64,000 nucleotides of DNA from Eretmocerus hayati (taxonomy: Eukaryota; Arthropoda; Insecta; Hymenoptera; Aphelinidae). The translations under genes were made by a program, and so were the position numbers. The notes under the pieces are model-generated. The model worked only from the letters and a program-made list of their open reading frames with translations, made no database searches and was not told the origin of the DNA. The DNA lies in NCBI GenBank assembly GCA_029851415.1, contig CM056743.1, forward strand, positions 74,297,186 through 74,361,185, in the 5' to 3' direction. Position 1 is the stretch's first letter, and the number at the start of each line of letters is the position of its first letter. This document shows positions 24,722 to 37,400 of this stretch, piece after piece.

Positions 24722-25021
24722 ATGAGATAGTGACGAGTAGGATCATATGAGTGGAAAAATAGACAATGTCCATTCCTTGGAAACGAGAAATGGACATCTT
24801 GTAGAATTTCAATATCAGCAAACAGATGGCAGACAGATGAGCTGACTTGATATGACGTTTTCAGAGATGGAAAATGGAAGAATGTCCATTGTCATAAATC
24901 GTTCGAAAACACTTACACGACAAGGGAAACCCGCCTTTCAGTTCATCTGTGACGGAAAATCGGTCTTCACGGCTGGAAAAACGATATTTTGAGCTGAATC
25001 GTCTTCAAAACTGAATTTGAG

Positions 25022-28000
25022 TGATGTCCATGCTCTGGATCCGACATATATGTTATGGAAGACCATTTTTAACATGTATGCTGAGTAACAGAAAATGGAC
25101 ATCTTTAGATTCGGCCTGAAGTGTCGATTTCGATGGCCCCCAAGTGTCTGCTGGCGATCATCGGGTCGCAGCGCCATTTTGGGGCATGTCCTTTCTCTGG
25201 AACAGACATATATGTTAGAGAAGACCATTCTGAATATGTGTGCAGAGTAACAGAAAATGGACATCTCTAGATTCGGCCTGGGGTGTCGGTTTCGATGGCC
25301 CCCCAAGTGCCTGCTGGCCATAGTCGGGTCGGAGCGCCATTTTGGGGCATGTCCATTATCTGGATCCGACATATATGTTAGAGAAGACCATTTTGAACAA
25401 GTATGCAGAGTTACAGGGAATAGACATCTCAAGATTCGGCGTGAGGTGTCGACTTCGATGGCCCCCAAGTGCCTACTGCCCATAGTCGGTTTGCAGCGCC
25501 ATTTTCAGGCACGTCCTTCCTCTGGAACAGACATTTATGTTAGAGAAGGCCATTTTGAACATGTGTGCAAAGTAACAGATAATGAACATCTCTAGATTCT
25601 GCCTGAGGTGTCGAATTCGATGGCCCTCCAAGTGTCTGCTGGCCATAGTCGGGTCGCAGCGCCATTTTTGGGCATGTCCATCATCTGGATCCGACATTTA
25701 TGTTAGAGAAGACCTTTTTGAACGAGTGTCAGGAGTTACAGGGAATGGACATCTCTAGATTCGGCCTGAGGTGTCGACTCCGACGTCCCCGCCGCCCAAG
25801 TATCTGTTCGCCATAATCGGGTCACAGCGCCATCGTGCGGCATGTCCATTATCTGGTTCCGACATATATCTTAGAGAAGACCATTTTCAACATGTATGCA
25901 GAGTGACAGAAAATAGACATCTCAAGATTCGGCATGAGGTGTCGACTTCGATGGCCCCCAAGTGCCTACTGCCCATAGTCGGTTTGCAGCGCCATTTTGG
26001 GGCTCGTCCTTCCTCTGGAACAGACATATATGTTAGAGAAGACCATTTTGGACATTTCTGCGGAGTAACAGATAACGAACATCTCTACATTCGGCCTGAG
26101 GTATCGACTCCGATGTCTCCGCCGCCCAAGTATCTGTTCGCCATTATCGGTTCGCAGCCCCATTGTGCGGCATGTCCTTTCTCTGCAACCGACATATATG
26201 TTAGAGAAGACCATTTTGAACATGTGTCGAGAGTTACAGGAGATGGACATCTCTAGATTCGGTCTAAGGTGTCGACTTCGATGGCCCTCCAAGTGTCTAC
26301 TGGCCACAATCGGGTCGCAGCGCCATTGTGCGGCATGTCCTTTCTCTGGAACCGATATATTCGTTGGAGAAGACCATTTCGAACATGTGTGCAGAGTGAC
26401 AGGAAATAGACATCTCTAGATTCGACCTGAGGTGTCGCTTTTGATTGCCCCCCAAGTATCTGCTCGTCCTAATCGGGTCGCAGCATCATTTTGGAGCATG
26501 TCCAATATCTGGATCCGATATATATGTTGGAGGAGACCGTTCCAAAAATGTATGCAGAGTTACCGAGAATAGACATCTCTAGATTCGGCCTGAGGTGTCG
26601 ACTCCGATGTGCCTCCAAGTGTCTACTGGCCATGATCGGGTCGCAGCGCAACTTTTGAGGCATGTCCTCCCTCTGGAACAGATATATGTTGGGGAAGACC
26701 ATCTTGAACATGTGTGCAGAGTAACAGATATTGGACATCTCTAGATTTGGCATGAGTTGTCGACTCCGATGTACCCGTCGCCCAAGTATCTGTTCGCCAT
26801 TATCGGGTCACAGCGCCATTGTGCGGCATGTCCATCATCTGTATCCGAAATATATCTTAGAGGACACCATTTTGAACATGTATGCAGAGTGACAGGAAAC
26901 TGACATCCCCAGATTCGGCCTGAGGAGTCGGTTTCGATGGCTCCCCAAGTGTCTGCTGGCCATAGTCGGGTCGCAGCGCCATTTTGGGGCATGTCCATTA
27001 TCTGGATCCGACATATATGTTAGAGAAGACCAATATGATCATGTTTGTGATGTAACTGATGATGGACATCTCTAGATCCGGCCTGAGGTGTCGACTCCGA
27101 AATCCCCGGCACCCAAGTATCTGTTGGCCATAATCGGGTCGCAGCGCCATTGTGCGGCATGTCCTCCCTCTGGAACCGACATATATGTTAGAGAAGACTT
27201 TCTTGAACATGTGTAGAGAGTGACAGGCGATGGTCATCTCTAGATTTCGCCTGAGGTGTCGATTTTGATGGCCCCCCCAAGTGTGTGCTGGGCATATTCG
27301 GGTCGCAGCGCCATTTTCGGGCATGTCCATCCTCTGGATCCGATATATATTCCAGAGAAGAGCATTCTGGACATTTGTGCACAGTTATAGGGAATGGACA
27401 TCTCTAGATTCGGCCTGAGGTGTCGACCCCGACGTCCCCGCCGCCCAAGTATCTGTTCGCCATAATCGGTCCACAGCGCCATTGTGCGGCATGTCCTTTA
27501 TCTCGATCCGACATATATCTTAGAGAAGACTATTTTGAACATGTATGCAGAGTGACAGGAAATGGACATCCCCAGATTCGGCCTGAAGTGTCGGTTTCGA
27601 TGGCCCCCCAAGTGTCTGCTGGCCCTAGTCGGGTCGCAGCGCCATTTTGGGGCATGTCCATTATCTGGATTCGACATATATGTTAGAGAAGACCATTTCG
27701 AACATGTATGCAGAGTTACAGTGAATGGACATCCCTAGATTTGGCCTGAGGTGTCGAATTCGAATGCCCCTTAAGTGTTTGCTGGCCATAATTAGGTCGC
27801 AGCGCCATTATGGGGCATATCTATCATCGGGATCCGACATGTATCTTAGAGACGACTATTCTGGACATGAATGCAGAGTTGCAGGGAAGGGACATCTCTA
27901 GACTAGTCCTGAGGTGTCGATTTCGATGGGCCCCAAGAGTCTGCTGGCCATAGTCGGGTTGCAGTGCCATTTTGGGGCATGTCCACCATCTGGATCCGAC

Positions 28001-29680
28001 ATATATGTTCGAGAAGACCATTTTGAACATGTGTGCGGAGTAAGAGATAATGAACATCTCTAGATTCATCCTGAGGTGTCGAATTCGATGGCCCTCCAAG
28101 TGTCTGCTGGCCATAGTCGGGTCGCAGCGCCATTTTTGGGCATGTCCATTATCTGGATCCGACATATATGTTAGAGAAGGCCATTCTGAACATGTGTGCA
28201 GTGTGACAGAGAATGGACATCTCTAGATTCGTCCTGAGGTGTCGATTTCGATGGCTCTCCAAGTGTCTGCTGGCCATAGTCGGGTCGCAGTGCCATTTTG
28301 GGGCATGTCCACCATTTGGATCCGACATATATGTTCGAGAAGACCATTTTGAACATGTGTGTGAAGTAAGAGATAATGGACATCTCTAGATTCGGGCTGA
28401 GGTGTCGACTCCGATAACCCCGCCGCCCAAGTATCTGATGGCCATCATCGGGTGACAGCGCCATTGTGCGGCATGTCCATTTCCTGGATCCGATATATAT
28501 GTTAGAGAAGGCCATTTTGAACATGTGTGCAAAGTAACAGATGATGGACATCTCTAGATTCTGCCTGAGGTGTCGAATTCTATGCCCGTCCAAGTGTCTG
28601 CTGGCCATAGTCGGGTCGCAGCGCTATTTAGGGGCATGTCCATCATCTGGATCTGACATTCATGTTAGAGACGACCATTTTGAACATTTATGCAGAGTTA
28701 CAGTGAATGGACATCCCCAGATTTGGACTGAGGTGTCGAATTCGATGGCCCCCCGAGGGTTTGCTGGCCATAATTAGGTCGCAGCGCCATTATGGGGCAT
28801 ATCTATTATCGGGATCCGACATGGATGTTAGAGACGACTATTTTGGACATGTATGCAGAGTTGCAGGAAAGGGACATCCCTCGACTCGTCATGAGTTGTC
28901 GATTTCGATGACTCCCCAAGTGTCTGCTGGCCATAGTCGGGTCGCAGTGCCATTTCGGGGCATGTCCATTATCTGGATCCGACATATATGATAGAGAAGG
29001 CCATTCTGAACATGTGTGCAGTGTGACAGAGAATGGACATCTCTAGATTCGTCCTGAGGTGTCGATTTCGATGGCTCTCCAAGTGTCTGCTGGCCATAGT
29101 CGGGTCGCAGTGCCATTATGGGGCATGTCCATCATCTGGATCCGACATATACGTTAGAGAAGACCAGTATGAACATGTCTGTGATGTAACAGATAATGGA
29201 CATCTCTAGATTCGGCCTGAGGTGACGATTTCGATGGCCCCCCGAATGTCTGCTTGCCATAGTCGGGTCGCAGTGCTATTCCGGGGCATGTCCATCATCT
29301 GGATCTGACATTTATGTTTGAGAAGGCCATTTTGAACATGTATGCAGAGTTACAGTGAATGGACATCCCCAGATTTGGCCTGAGGTGTCGCATTGGATGG
29401 CCCCTCAAGTGTTTGCTGGCCAAAATTAGGGCGCAGCGCCATTATGGGGCTAATCCATCCTCTGGATCTGTCATCTATGTCAGACTTGACGCTTTTGAAT
29501 ATGTGTGCAGAGTTACAGGAAAGGGGCATCTCTAGATTCGGCCTGAGGTGACGATTTCGATGGCCCCCCAAATGTCTGCTGGCCATAGTCGGGTCGCAGT
29601 GCCATTCCGGGGCATGTCTATTATCTGGATCAGACATATATGTTAGAGAAGACCATTCTGAACATGTATGCAGAGTTACA
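25022..29680 (+). repeat. ~163-bp satellite array, block 1 (about 28 monomers)
   Basis: Head-to-tail monomers of 162-167 bp share the anchors GGACATCTCTAGATTCGGCC, GAGGTGTCGA, GGTCGCAGCGCCAT, GGCATGTCC, GGATCCGACATATATGTTAG and AGAAGACCATTTTGAACATG. Several monomer types differ mainly in the middle (GATTTCGATGGCCCCCCAAG versus GACTCCGATGTCCCCGCCG). Runs of open frame on both strands are a by-product of low stop content and monomer lengths that are sometimes multiples of three; they are not treated as genes. Confidence 0.97.
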
Positions 29681-29686
29681 GAACAT

Positions 29687-31872
29687 AGTTGAAGCTTGAG
29701 ATTCTGCTAACAACTTTTGACTATCAGTGAATCAAATATTTATGTAGGGTAGCAAAACCTATGTCACTCAAATTATCTTGTGATTAAAGTTGACTTGGAT
29801 CGGCTTTTGCTCCTCTTGTATTATTCCTTAATACTATCTCACTCCAAATATTGATATAAAGTTTGATACCAGGGATATGCTAATTCTCTGGTCCTAAAAC
29901 ATGTGGAATCAGGAGATTCCTAATCACAATCATAACATCCCAACTTACTCTCTGAATAAGGAATGTCTGATATTGTTCAAGCATTGATGATATGATTGTG
30001 ATAAGGAGATTGTCTGAATTCTTATAAATGAGGTAATTTTTTAGAATAAGATGAAGCGTAATGTCTCGTTCAAAAATATAGAATCAATACTTGGGTGGAA
30101 TGATATTGAAGAATTTCTCAAGTAAATCAAGAGCCGCTCCAAGTCAACTTAATCAAAAAGATGATCTGAGTGAAATGATTGTTTATATTCTGGAGGGATA
30201 TGTGATTAATAGATTCTCAAAAGCTGTGATTAGATGAGGAAGTTGATTCCTTCATTTTGATTTTCATGAGAAAGAAATTAGATCCTTCCCCACTCCATTC
30301 ACTTTTTTCAAAAGTATAATTTGGTGAGTATGAGTTTGTTCCTCAGAACTCATTGATTTCTATCAGGTTTTCACCTTAAAAATGATGATTGGTCCAAATC
30401 AGCTGTATTCCATACTTTCAACTCTTGGAAGAAATGAAATCAAAGGAACTATGTCGAGTATTTCTGTAAATTTGATAGACCTCCCATTTTCCGGGCGAAA
30501 TACTTATAGCATTGTTTCAACTCGTGAAAGGAATGAAATGAATACGAAACTATGTCGAGAGTTTTTCGAACAAGTTTGATTGTATATGGTGACGGATTTC
30601 GGAAATTTTGCACGGTCGTTCTTATTCGTTGTTTGTTAAATCCAAAACTTGGATCGGAACAATTGAAGAAATCAAGTATAGTTGATTAAAGAATCGCGCT
30701 AATTATTCTCGAAACTGTAGAATTTTCTTTGAAAATGTGGAGCGAATCACTCGTTGCTCTCTCATGCATTATGAGAATTATCAAAAAGAGCGACGAGTGA
30801 TTCGCTCCACATTTCCAAAGAAAAGTCTACAGTTTCGAGGATAATTAGCGCGATTCTTTAATCAACTATACTTGATTCCTTCAATTCTTCCAATTCAAGG
30901 GTTGGATTCAACAAACAACGAATGAGAGAGACCGTGCAAAATTTCCGAAATCCATCACCTTATACAATCAAACTTGTGCGAAAAACTCTCGACATGGTTT
31001 CTTATTCATTTCATTCCTTTCACGAGTTGAAACAATGCCATAAGTATTTCGCCCGGAAAATGGGAGGTCTATCAAACTTACAGAAATACTCGACATAGTT
31101 CCTTTGATTTCATTTCTTCCAAGAGTTGAAAGTATGGAATACAGCTGATTTGGACCAATCATCATTTTTACTGTGAAAACCTGATAGAAATCAATGAGTT
31201 CTGAGGAACAAACTCATACTCACCAAATTATACTTTTGAAAAAAGTGAATGGAGTGGGGAAGGATCTAATTTCTTTCTCATGAAAATCAAAATGAAGGAA
31301 TCAACTTCCTCATCTAATCACAGCTTTTGAGAATCTGTTAATCACATATCCCTCCAGAATATAAACAATTATTTCACTCAGATCATCTTTTTGATTAAGT
31401 TGACTTGGAGCGGCTCTTGATTAACTTGAGAAATTCTTCAGTATCATTCCACCCAAGTATTGATTCTATATTTTTGAACGAGACATTACGCTTCATCTTA
31501 TTCTAAAAAATTACCTCATTTATAAGAATTCAGACAATCTCCTTATCACAATCATATCATCAATGCTTGAACAATATCAGACATTCCTTATTCAGAGAGT
31601 AAGTTGGGATGTTATGATTGTGATTAGGAATCTCCTGATTCCACATTGTTCAGGGTATGTTTTAGAACCAGAAAATTAGCATATCCCTGGTATCGAACTT
31701 TATATCAATATTTGGAGTGAGATAGTATTAAGGAATAATACAAGAGGAGCAAAAGCCGATCCAAGTCAACTTTAGTCACAAGATAATTTGAGTGACATAG
31801 GTTTTGCTACTCTACATAAATATTCGATTCACTGATAGTCAAAAGTTGTTAGCAGAATCTCAAGCTTCAACT
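29687..31872. mobile_element. Near-perfect 2.2-kb palindrome (foldback element, copy 2)
   Basis: The arms 29687-30760 and 30787-31872 (about 1.08 kb each) are almost identical in inverted orientation, separated by a 26-bp loop. The outer ends are AGTTGAAGCTTGAG and its complement. Each arm has the tandem TTTCAACTC...ATGTCGAG motif and the CAAAAGTATAATTTGGTGAG segment seen in the 16.0-kb foldback element, so the two are related. It begins 7 bp after the last satellite monomer of block 1. Mirror-image 65-codon frames in the arms (30382-30579 and 30968-31165) are not considered genes. Confidence 0.88.
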
Positions 31873-32883
31873 GCTATAGTGTCCAAAAATTCAAATTCCC
31901 ATCCTCTAGAGTGCTTAAATATCTTCTTCACATCACATGTCAACTCATGAGTTACAACCCATGATTCCAAACTTTTTTGGAGCAGCAATATTCCTGCTAG
32001 AACTTTTTAGTAGTACTTCATGGACCCATGAGTCGCATGTATGATTGTGACGATGAAAGAGTTATTAATCTGGATCTGAAATATCGTGGAAGTGTGTGGT
32101 AGTTCTATCAAAAGCGCTTGGCCACTTGCCAATATCCCTTGGCACAGACAAGCTCTCAAGCTTCTTACTTGATGACACCAGTGAATAGAACTCAAAAGTC
32201 AGCTCAGAAGCAGTCAAAATGATAAAATGTATTGTCTGGTCTTCACAGCGATATCGACTCTTGATATCAGTAGACCAAGAGTAAAATAATACCCGCACAA
32301 TCTCTATTCATTTAGACTATTCAGAGTATGCATGTAATAACATATAATCAATCACTGAAACTTCCTATCCAACTTTTGACTGAATGTTTAGAAAAAAAAC
32401 ATGGAAAGCAATATCACAAGTATTAACGTAGATGAAGTGACTTATTCGGCCACAAAGCCAAATTTTCATGTATTTGGCAAATGCTCCCTGATTCTTCTGA
32501 AGATTGAAGACATTTAGTACTGCATCACATACAAGACTTCAAAGTTGATCTATAAACTCCTAATCTGATGCGGCAAAGAATCCGAGCATACATCTTACAC
32601 AGGTTTATACAATGTACCGCGTTTAAGAACACCTTCCTCTGAATAGCTCCTTTTTCCATGAAAACATACACATTTTGCATCTATTTTGTCCAAACAAGAT
32701 AATGCATGCACTAATTGAGACTGCGGCACCGCGATGCATGGCGATGTAAACGGAGCAGACGGATTTTCTCTCTCTCCTCTCTCTCACTCGCTCGTCGACA
32801 ACTCTCGAATCGAAGCTGTGCGTTTGAGGTCTAAACAAATCGAAGCTGCTAATCATGATATTATTGCACTCGTGTTTGTAATC
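31873..32883. other. No gene recognised
   Basis: No protein similarity is apparent. Around 32757-32885 there is a CTCTCTC-rich stretch, and the phrases AATCGAAGCTG and GGTCTAAACAAAT recur after the next element near 34104-34135, so a short duplication brackets that element imperfectly. Confidence 0.4.
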
Positions 32884-34097
32884 AATGAAATGATGAATGC
32901 GGCTGCTATACGAGTCACTTTGGTGCTTTTTATTACACGACGTTTCGACGACTAATTTGCCGTCCTCTTCAGGTCTACAATTATAATAAAATTGAATATC
33001 TGATCAACCTATGGATAACGTAAGATTACAGTCAGGTACAATACCTTCGTCAGCATCTCACATCATTTTTCATCAAAATAGTACACAATTATATCTAAGC
33101 TAATCCTTTTTCGTTGGTCGTCAGCATGTTTTTCGTTTATTGTAGTCATGATAGATGTGTTTTCGGACAAACTACCTAGGTAATTGAGTAAATAACATGA
33201 ATGATCTATGAAATAAAGCCTGATGTACGACATCGTAAAATCTAGCATACCTATCACACACATATCTGTTTTTCTTCACAATTCATATCACAATGTTTTT
33301 CAGACGATCCACAATTTGAACAATACCACACTCTGAACACACTCTGACACTCTGAACCTACACCGATCTTATGATCCTCTCTTGATGAAATTGAAAAATA
33401 GGTAAAAAATAATACTAGTTAGAATGCAACACATCTCAAATTGTTTTTGTAGCATAGAGATCGGTATATCAGACATTGACATAATCCGAAGATCTAGTAA
33501 GAAAACAAAAAGATTTTTTGAATTGATGATAGATGGCGTTACCAATCAGCATTAGTAAGCATAATTGGAGGTAAATAATGAGACGTATTAGCAGAAGTTA
33601 TTTTGTGATAGAGAAAAATTATGTCATCCACTCAGTCAAGAATTTTTTGTGATTTTATTGTTCAAATTGTGGATCGTCTGAAAAACATTGTGATATGAAT
33701 TGTGAAGAAAAACAGATATGTGTGTGATAGGTATGCTAGATTTTACGATGTCGTACATCAGGCTTTATTTCATAGATCATTCATGTTATTTACTCAATTA
33801 CCTAGGTAGTTTGTCCGAAAACACATCTATCATGACTACAATAAACAAAAAACATGCTGACGACCAACGAAAAAGGATTAGCTTAGATATAATTGTGTAC
33901 TATTTTGATGAAAAATGATGTGAGATGCTGACGAAGGTATTGTACCTGACTGTAATCTTACGTTATCCATAGGTTGATCAGATATTCAATTTTATTATAA
34001 TTGTAGACCTGAAGAGGACAGCAAATTAGTCGTCGAAACGTCGTGTAATAAAAAGCACCAAAGTGACTCGTATAGCAGCCGCATTCATCATTTCATT
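32884..34097. mobile_element. Inverted-repeat element with 442-bp arms
   Basis: The arms 32884-33325 and 33656-34097 are equal in length and nearly identical in inverted orientation, around a 330-bp core. Each carries, reading outward, a CCTGAAGAGGAC...GTCGTCGAAACGTC hairpin followed by GTGTAATAAAAAGCACC. In the left arm the stem GACGGC/GTCGTC pairs fully (one G-U); the right arm has one base changed. Motifs of this type are, to my recollection, common near the ends of Penelope-like retroelements, which makes a head-to-head Penelope fragment possible. No reverse transcriptase or GIY-YIG domain is visible. Confidence 0.75.
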
Positions 34098-34339
34098 TCA
34101 TAAATCGAAGCTGCATTCGAGGGTCTAAACAAATGGAATGGATATGTAAAAGTTCGGTCACTCATATTCATAAATGATGTAGGGGATCGAATGGATAATT
34201 TTTTGAGGTAGTGAAAATTGGCGAAGCGAGTTGAAAGTCCCAGCGGTCAGAATCGGGAAATTGATGACACCGACAGTGAGTCCGTATGAAAACAGCCCTG
34301 GATAGAGAGGCAGGAGATGTTCATGCACCCGGTTGGTTG

Positions 34340-34476
34340 AAATAAGTAAGGTGAGGAAAATGTGTGAGGTTAGAAAACCCCCAAGTCAAAGTATATAAGG
34401 CACAGCGCCTCGCTCGATTTTTGTCTGCTCATACTCGCCAGCGAAGCACTATCGCGCCTCTTGATCTCTGTATTCG
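34340..34476 (+). repeat. TATA-containing dispersed repeat, copy 2
   Basis: GAAATAAGTAAGGTGAGG, AATGTGTGAGGTTA, TATATAAGGCACAG (TATA box at 34392-34398), CATACTCGCCAGCGAAGC and CGCGCCTCTTGATCT match copy 1 in the same order. It ends exactly where satellite block 2 begins, so its last bases form the junction. Confidence 0.65.
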
Positions 34477-37400
34477 GCATGAGGTGTCGACTTCGATGGC
34501 CCCATAAGTGTCTACTGGCCATAGGCGGGTCGCAGCGTCATGTTGGGGCATGTCTTTCCTCTGGAACAGACATATATGTTAGAGGAGACCATTTTGAACA
34601 TGTGTGCGAAGTAACTGATAATAGACATCACTAGATTCGGCTTGAGGTGTCGACTCCGATGTCCCCGCCGCCCAAGTATCTGTTCGCCATCATCGGTTCG
34701 CAGCCCCATTGGGCGGCATGTCCTTTCCCTGGAACCAACATATATGTTAGAGAAGACCATTTTGAACATGTGTAAAGAGTTACAGGGAATGGACATCTCT
34801 AGATTCGGCCTGCGGTGTCGATTTCGATTGCCCCCCAAGTGTCTGCTGGCCATAGTCGGGTCGCAGCGCCATTTTGGGGCATGTCCATCGTCTGGATCCG
34901 ACATTTATGTTAGAGAAGACCGTTTCGAACATGTATGCAGAGTCACAGGGAATGGACATCCCCAGATTCGGACTGAGGTGTCGAATTCGATGGCCCCCTG
35001 AGTGTTTGCTGACCATAATTAGGTCGCAACGCCATTATGGGGCATATCCATCCTCCCGATCCGACATATATGTTAGAGAAGACCATTTTGAGCATGTATC
35101 CAGAGTTACAGAGGATGGACATCTCTAGATTCGGCCTGAGGTGTCGATTTCGATGGCTCCCCAAGTGTCTGCTGGCCATAGTCGGGTTGCAGCGCCATTT
35201 GAGGGCATGTCCTTCCTCTGGAACAGACATATATGCTAGAGAAGGCCATTCTGAACATGTGTGCAGAGTGACAGATGATGGACATCTCTAGATTCGGCCT
35301 GAGGTGTCGACTCCGAAGTCCCCGGCGCCCAAGTATCTGTTGCCCATAATCTGGTCGCAGCGCCATTGTGCGGCATGTCCTTCCTCTGGATCCGACATAT
35401 ATGTTAGAGAAGACCATCCTGATCATGTATGCAGAGTAACAGAGAATGGACATGTCTAGATTCGGCATGGGGTGTCGACTTTGATGGCCCTTCGAGTGTT
35501 TACTGGCCATAATCGGGTCGGAGGGCCACTTTGGTGCATGTCCTTCCTCTGGAATAGACATATATGTTAGAGAAGATCATTTTGAACATGTGTGTGAGTG
35601 ACAGGGAATCGACAGCTCTAGTTTCGGCATGAGGTGTCGACTTCGATGGCCCCCCGAGAGTTTGCTGGCCATAATTAGGTCGCATCGCCATGATGGGGCA
35701 TATACATCCTCCCGATCCGACATATATGTTAGAGAAGACCATTTTGAACATGTATCCAGAGTTACAGAGGATGGACATCTCTAGATTCGGCCTGAGGTGT
35801 CGATTTCGATGGCCCCCCCAAATGTCTGCTGGCCATAGTCTGGTCGCAGTGCCATTTTGGGGCATGTTCATCATCTGGATCCGACATCTATGTTAGAAAA
35901 GACCATCTTGAACATGTGTGTAGAGTAACAGAAGATAGACATCTCTAGATTCGGCATGGGTGTCGACTTCGATGGCCCCATGAGTGTCCACTGGCCATAA
36001 TCGGGTCGCAGCGCCATGTTGGGGCATGACCTTCCTCTGGAACAGACATTTATATCACAGAAGACTATTTTGAACATTTGTGCGGAGTAACAGATAATGG
36101 ACAACTCTACATTCGGCCTGATGTGTCGACTCCGATGTCCCCGCCGCCCAAGTACCTGTTCGCCATTATCGGTTCGCAGCCCCATTTTGTGGCATGTCCT
36201 TCCTCTGGATCCGACATATATGTTAGAGAAGACCATCCTGATCATGTATGCAGAGTAACAGAGAATGGACATGTCTAGATTCGGCATGGGGTGTCGACTT
36301 TGATGGCCCTTGGAGTGTTTACTGGCCATAATCGGGTCGGAGGGCCACTTTGGTGCATGTCCTTCCTCTGAAATAGACATATTTGTTAGAGAAGATCATT
36401 TTGAACATGTGTGTGAGTGACAGGGAATCGACAGCTCTAGTTTCGGCATGAGGTGTCGACTTCGATGGCTCCCCAAGTACCTGCTGGCCAGAGTCGGGTC
36501 GCAACGCCATTGTGCGGCATGTCCTTTATCTGGATCCGACATTTATGTTATAGATGACCATCCTGATCATGTATGCAGAGTAACAGAGAATGGACATGTC
36601 TAGATTCGGCATGGGGTGTCGACTTTGATGGCCCTTCGAGTGTTTACTGGCCATAATCGGGTCGGAGGGCAACTTTGGTGCATGTCCTTCCTCTGGAATA
36701 GACATATATGTTAGAGAAGATCATTTTGAACATGTGTGTGAGTGACAGGGAATCGACAGCTCTAGTTTCGGCATGAGGTGTCGACTTCGATGGCCCCCCG
36801 AGAGTTTGCTGGCCATAATTAGGTCGCATCGCCATGATGGGGCATATACATCCTCCCGATCCGACATATATGTTAGAGAAGACCATTTTGAACATGTATC
36901 CAGAGTTACAGAGGATGGACATCTCTAGATTCGGCCTGAGGTGTCGATTTCGATGGCCCCCCAAATGTCTGCTGGCCATAGTCTGGTCGCAGTGCCATTT
37001 TGGGGCATGTTCATCATCTGGATCCGACATCTATGTTAGAAAAGACCATCTTGAACATGTGTGTAGAGTTACAGAAGATAGACATCTATAGATTCGGCAT
37101 GGGTGTCGACTCCGATGGCCCCATGAGTGTCCACTGGCCATAATCGGGTCGCAGCGCCATGTTGGGGCATGACCTTCCTCTGGAACAGACATATATACCA
37201 CAGAAGACTATTTCGAACATTTGTGCGGAGTAACAGATAATGGACATTTCTACTTTCGAACTGATGTGTCGACTCCGATGTCCCCGCCGCCCAAGTACCT
37301 GTTCGCCATTATCGGTTCGCAGCCCCATTTTGTGGCATGTCCTTCCTCTGGATCCGACATATATGTTAGAGAAGACCATCCTGATCATGTATGCAGAGTA

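Noticed and set aside
25022..29680. A CENP-B-box-like motif in the satellite monomer
   Set aside because: I looked for TTCG followed at the right spacing by A and CGGG. The monomer has TTCG and CGGG, but not in the required arrangement.
33063..33918. Pair of near-identical 66-codon frames (MCVIGMLDFTMSYIRLY) as a duplicated gene
   Set aside because: They are mirror images in the two arms of the inverted repeat and have no known domain; identity follows from the arms.
33950..34060. Hammerhead ribozyme in the CTGAAGAG...GAAAC motif
   Set aside because: The core has an extra base before stem II, and the flanking GAC and GTC pair with each other as a two-stem hairpin, not as the three-stem hammerhead fold.
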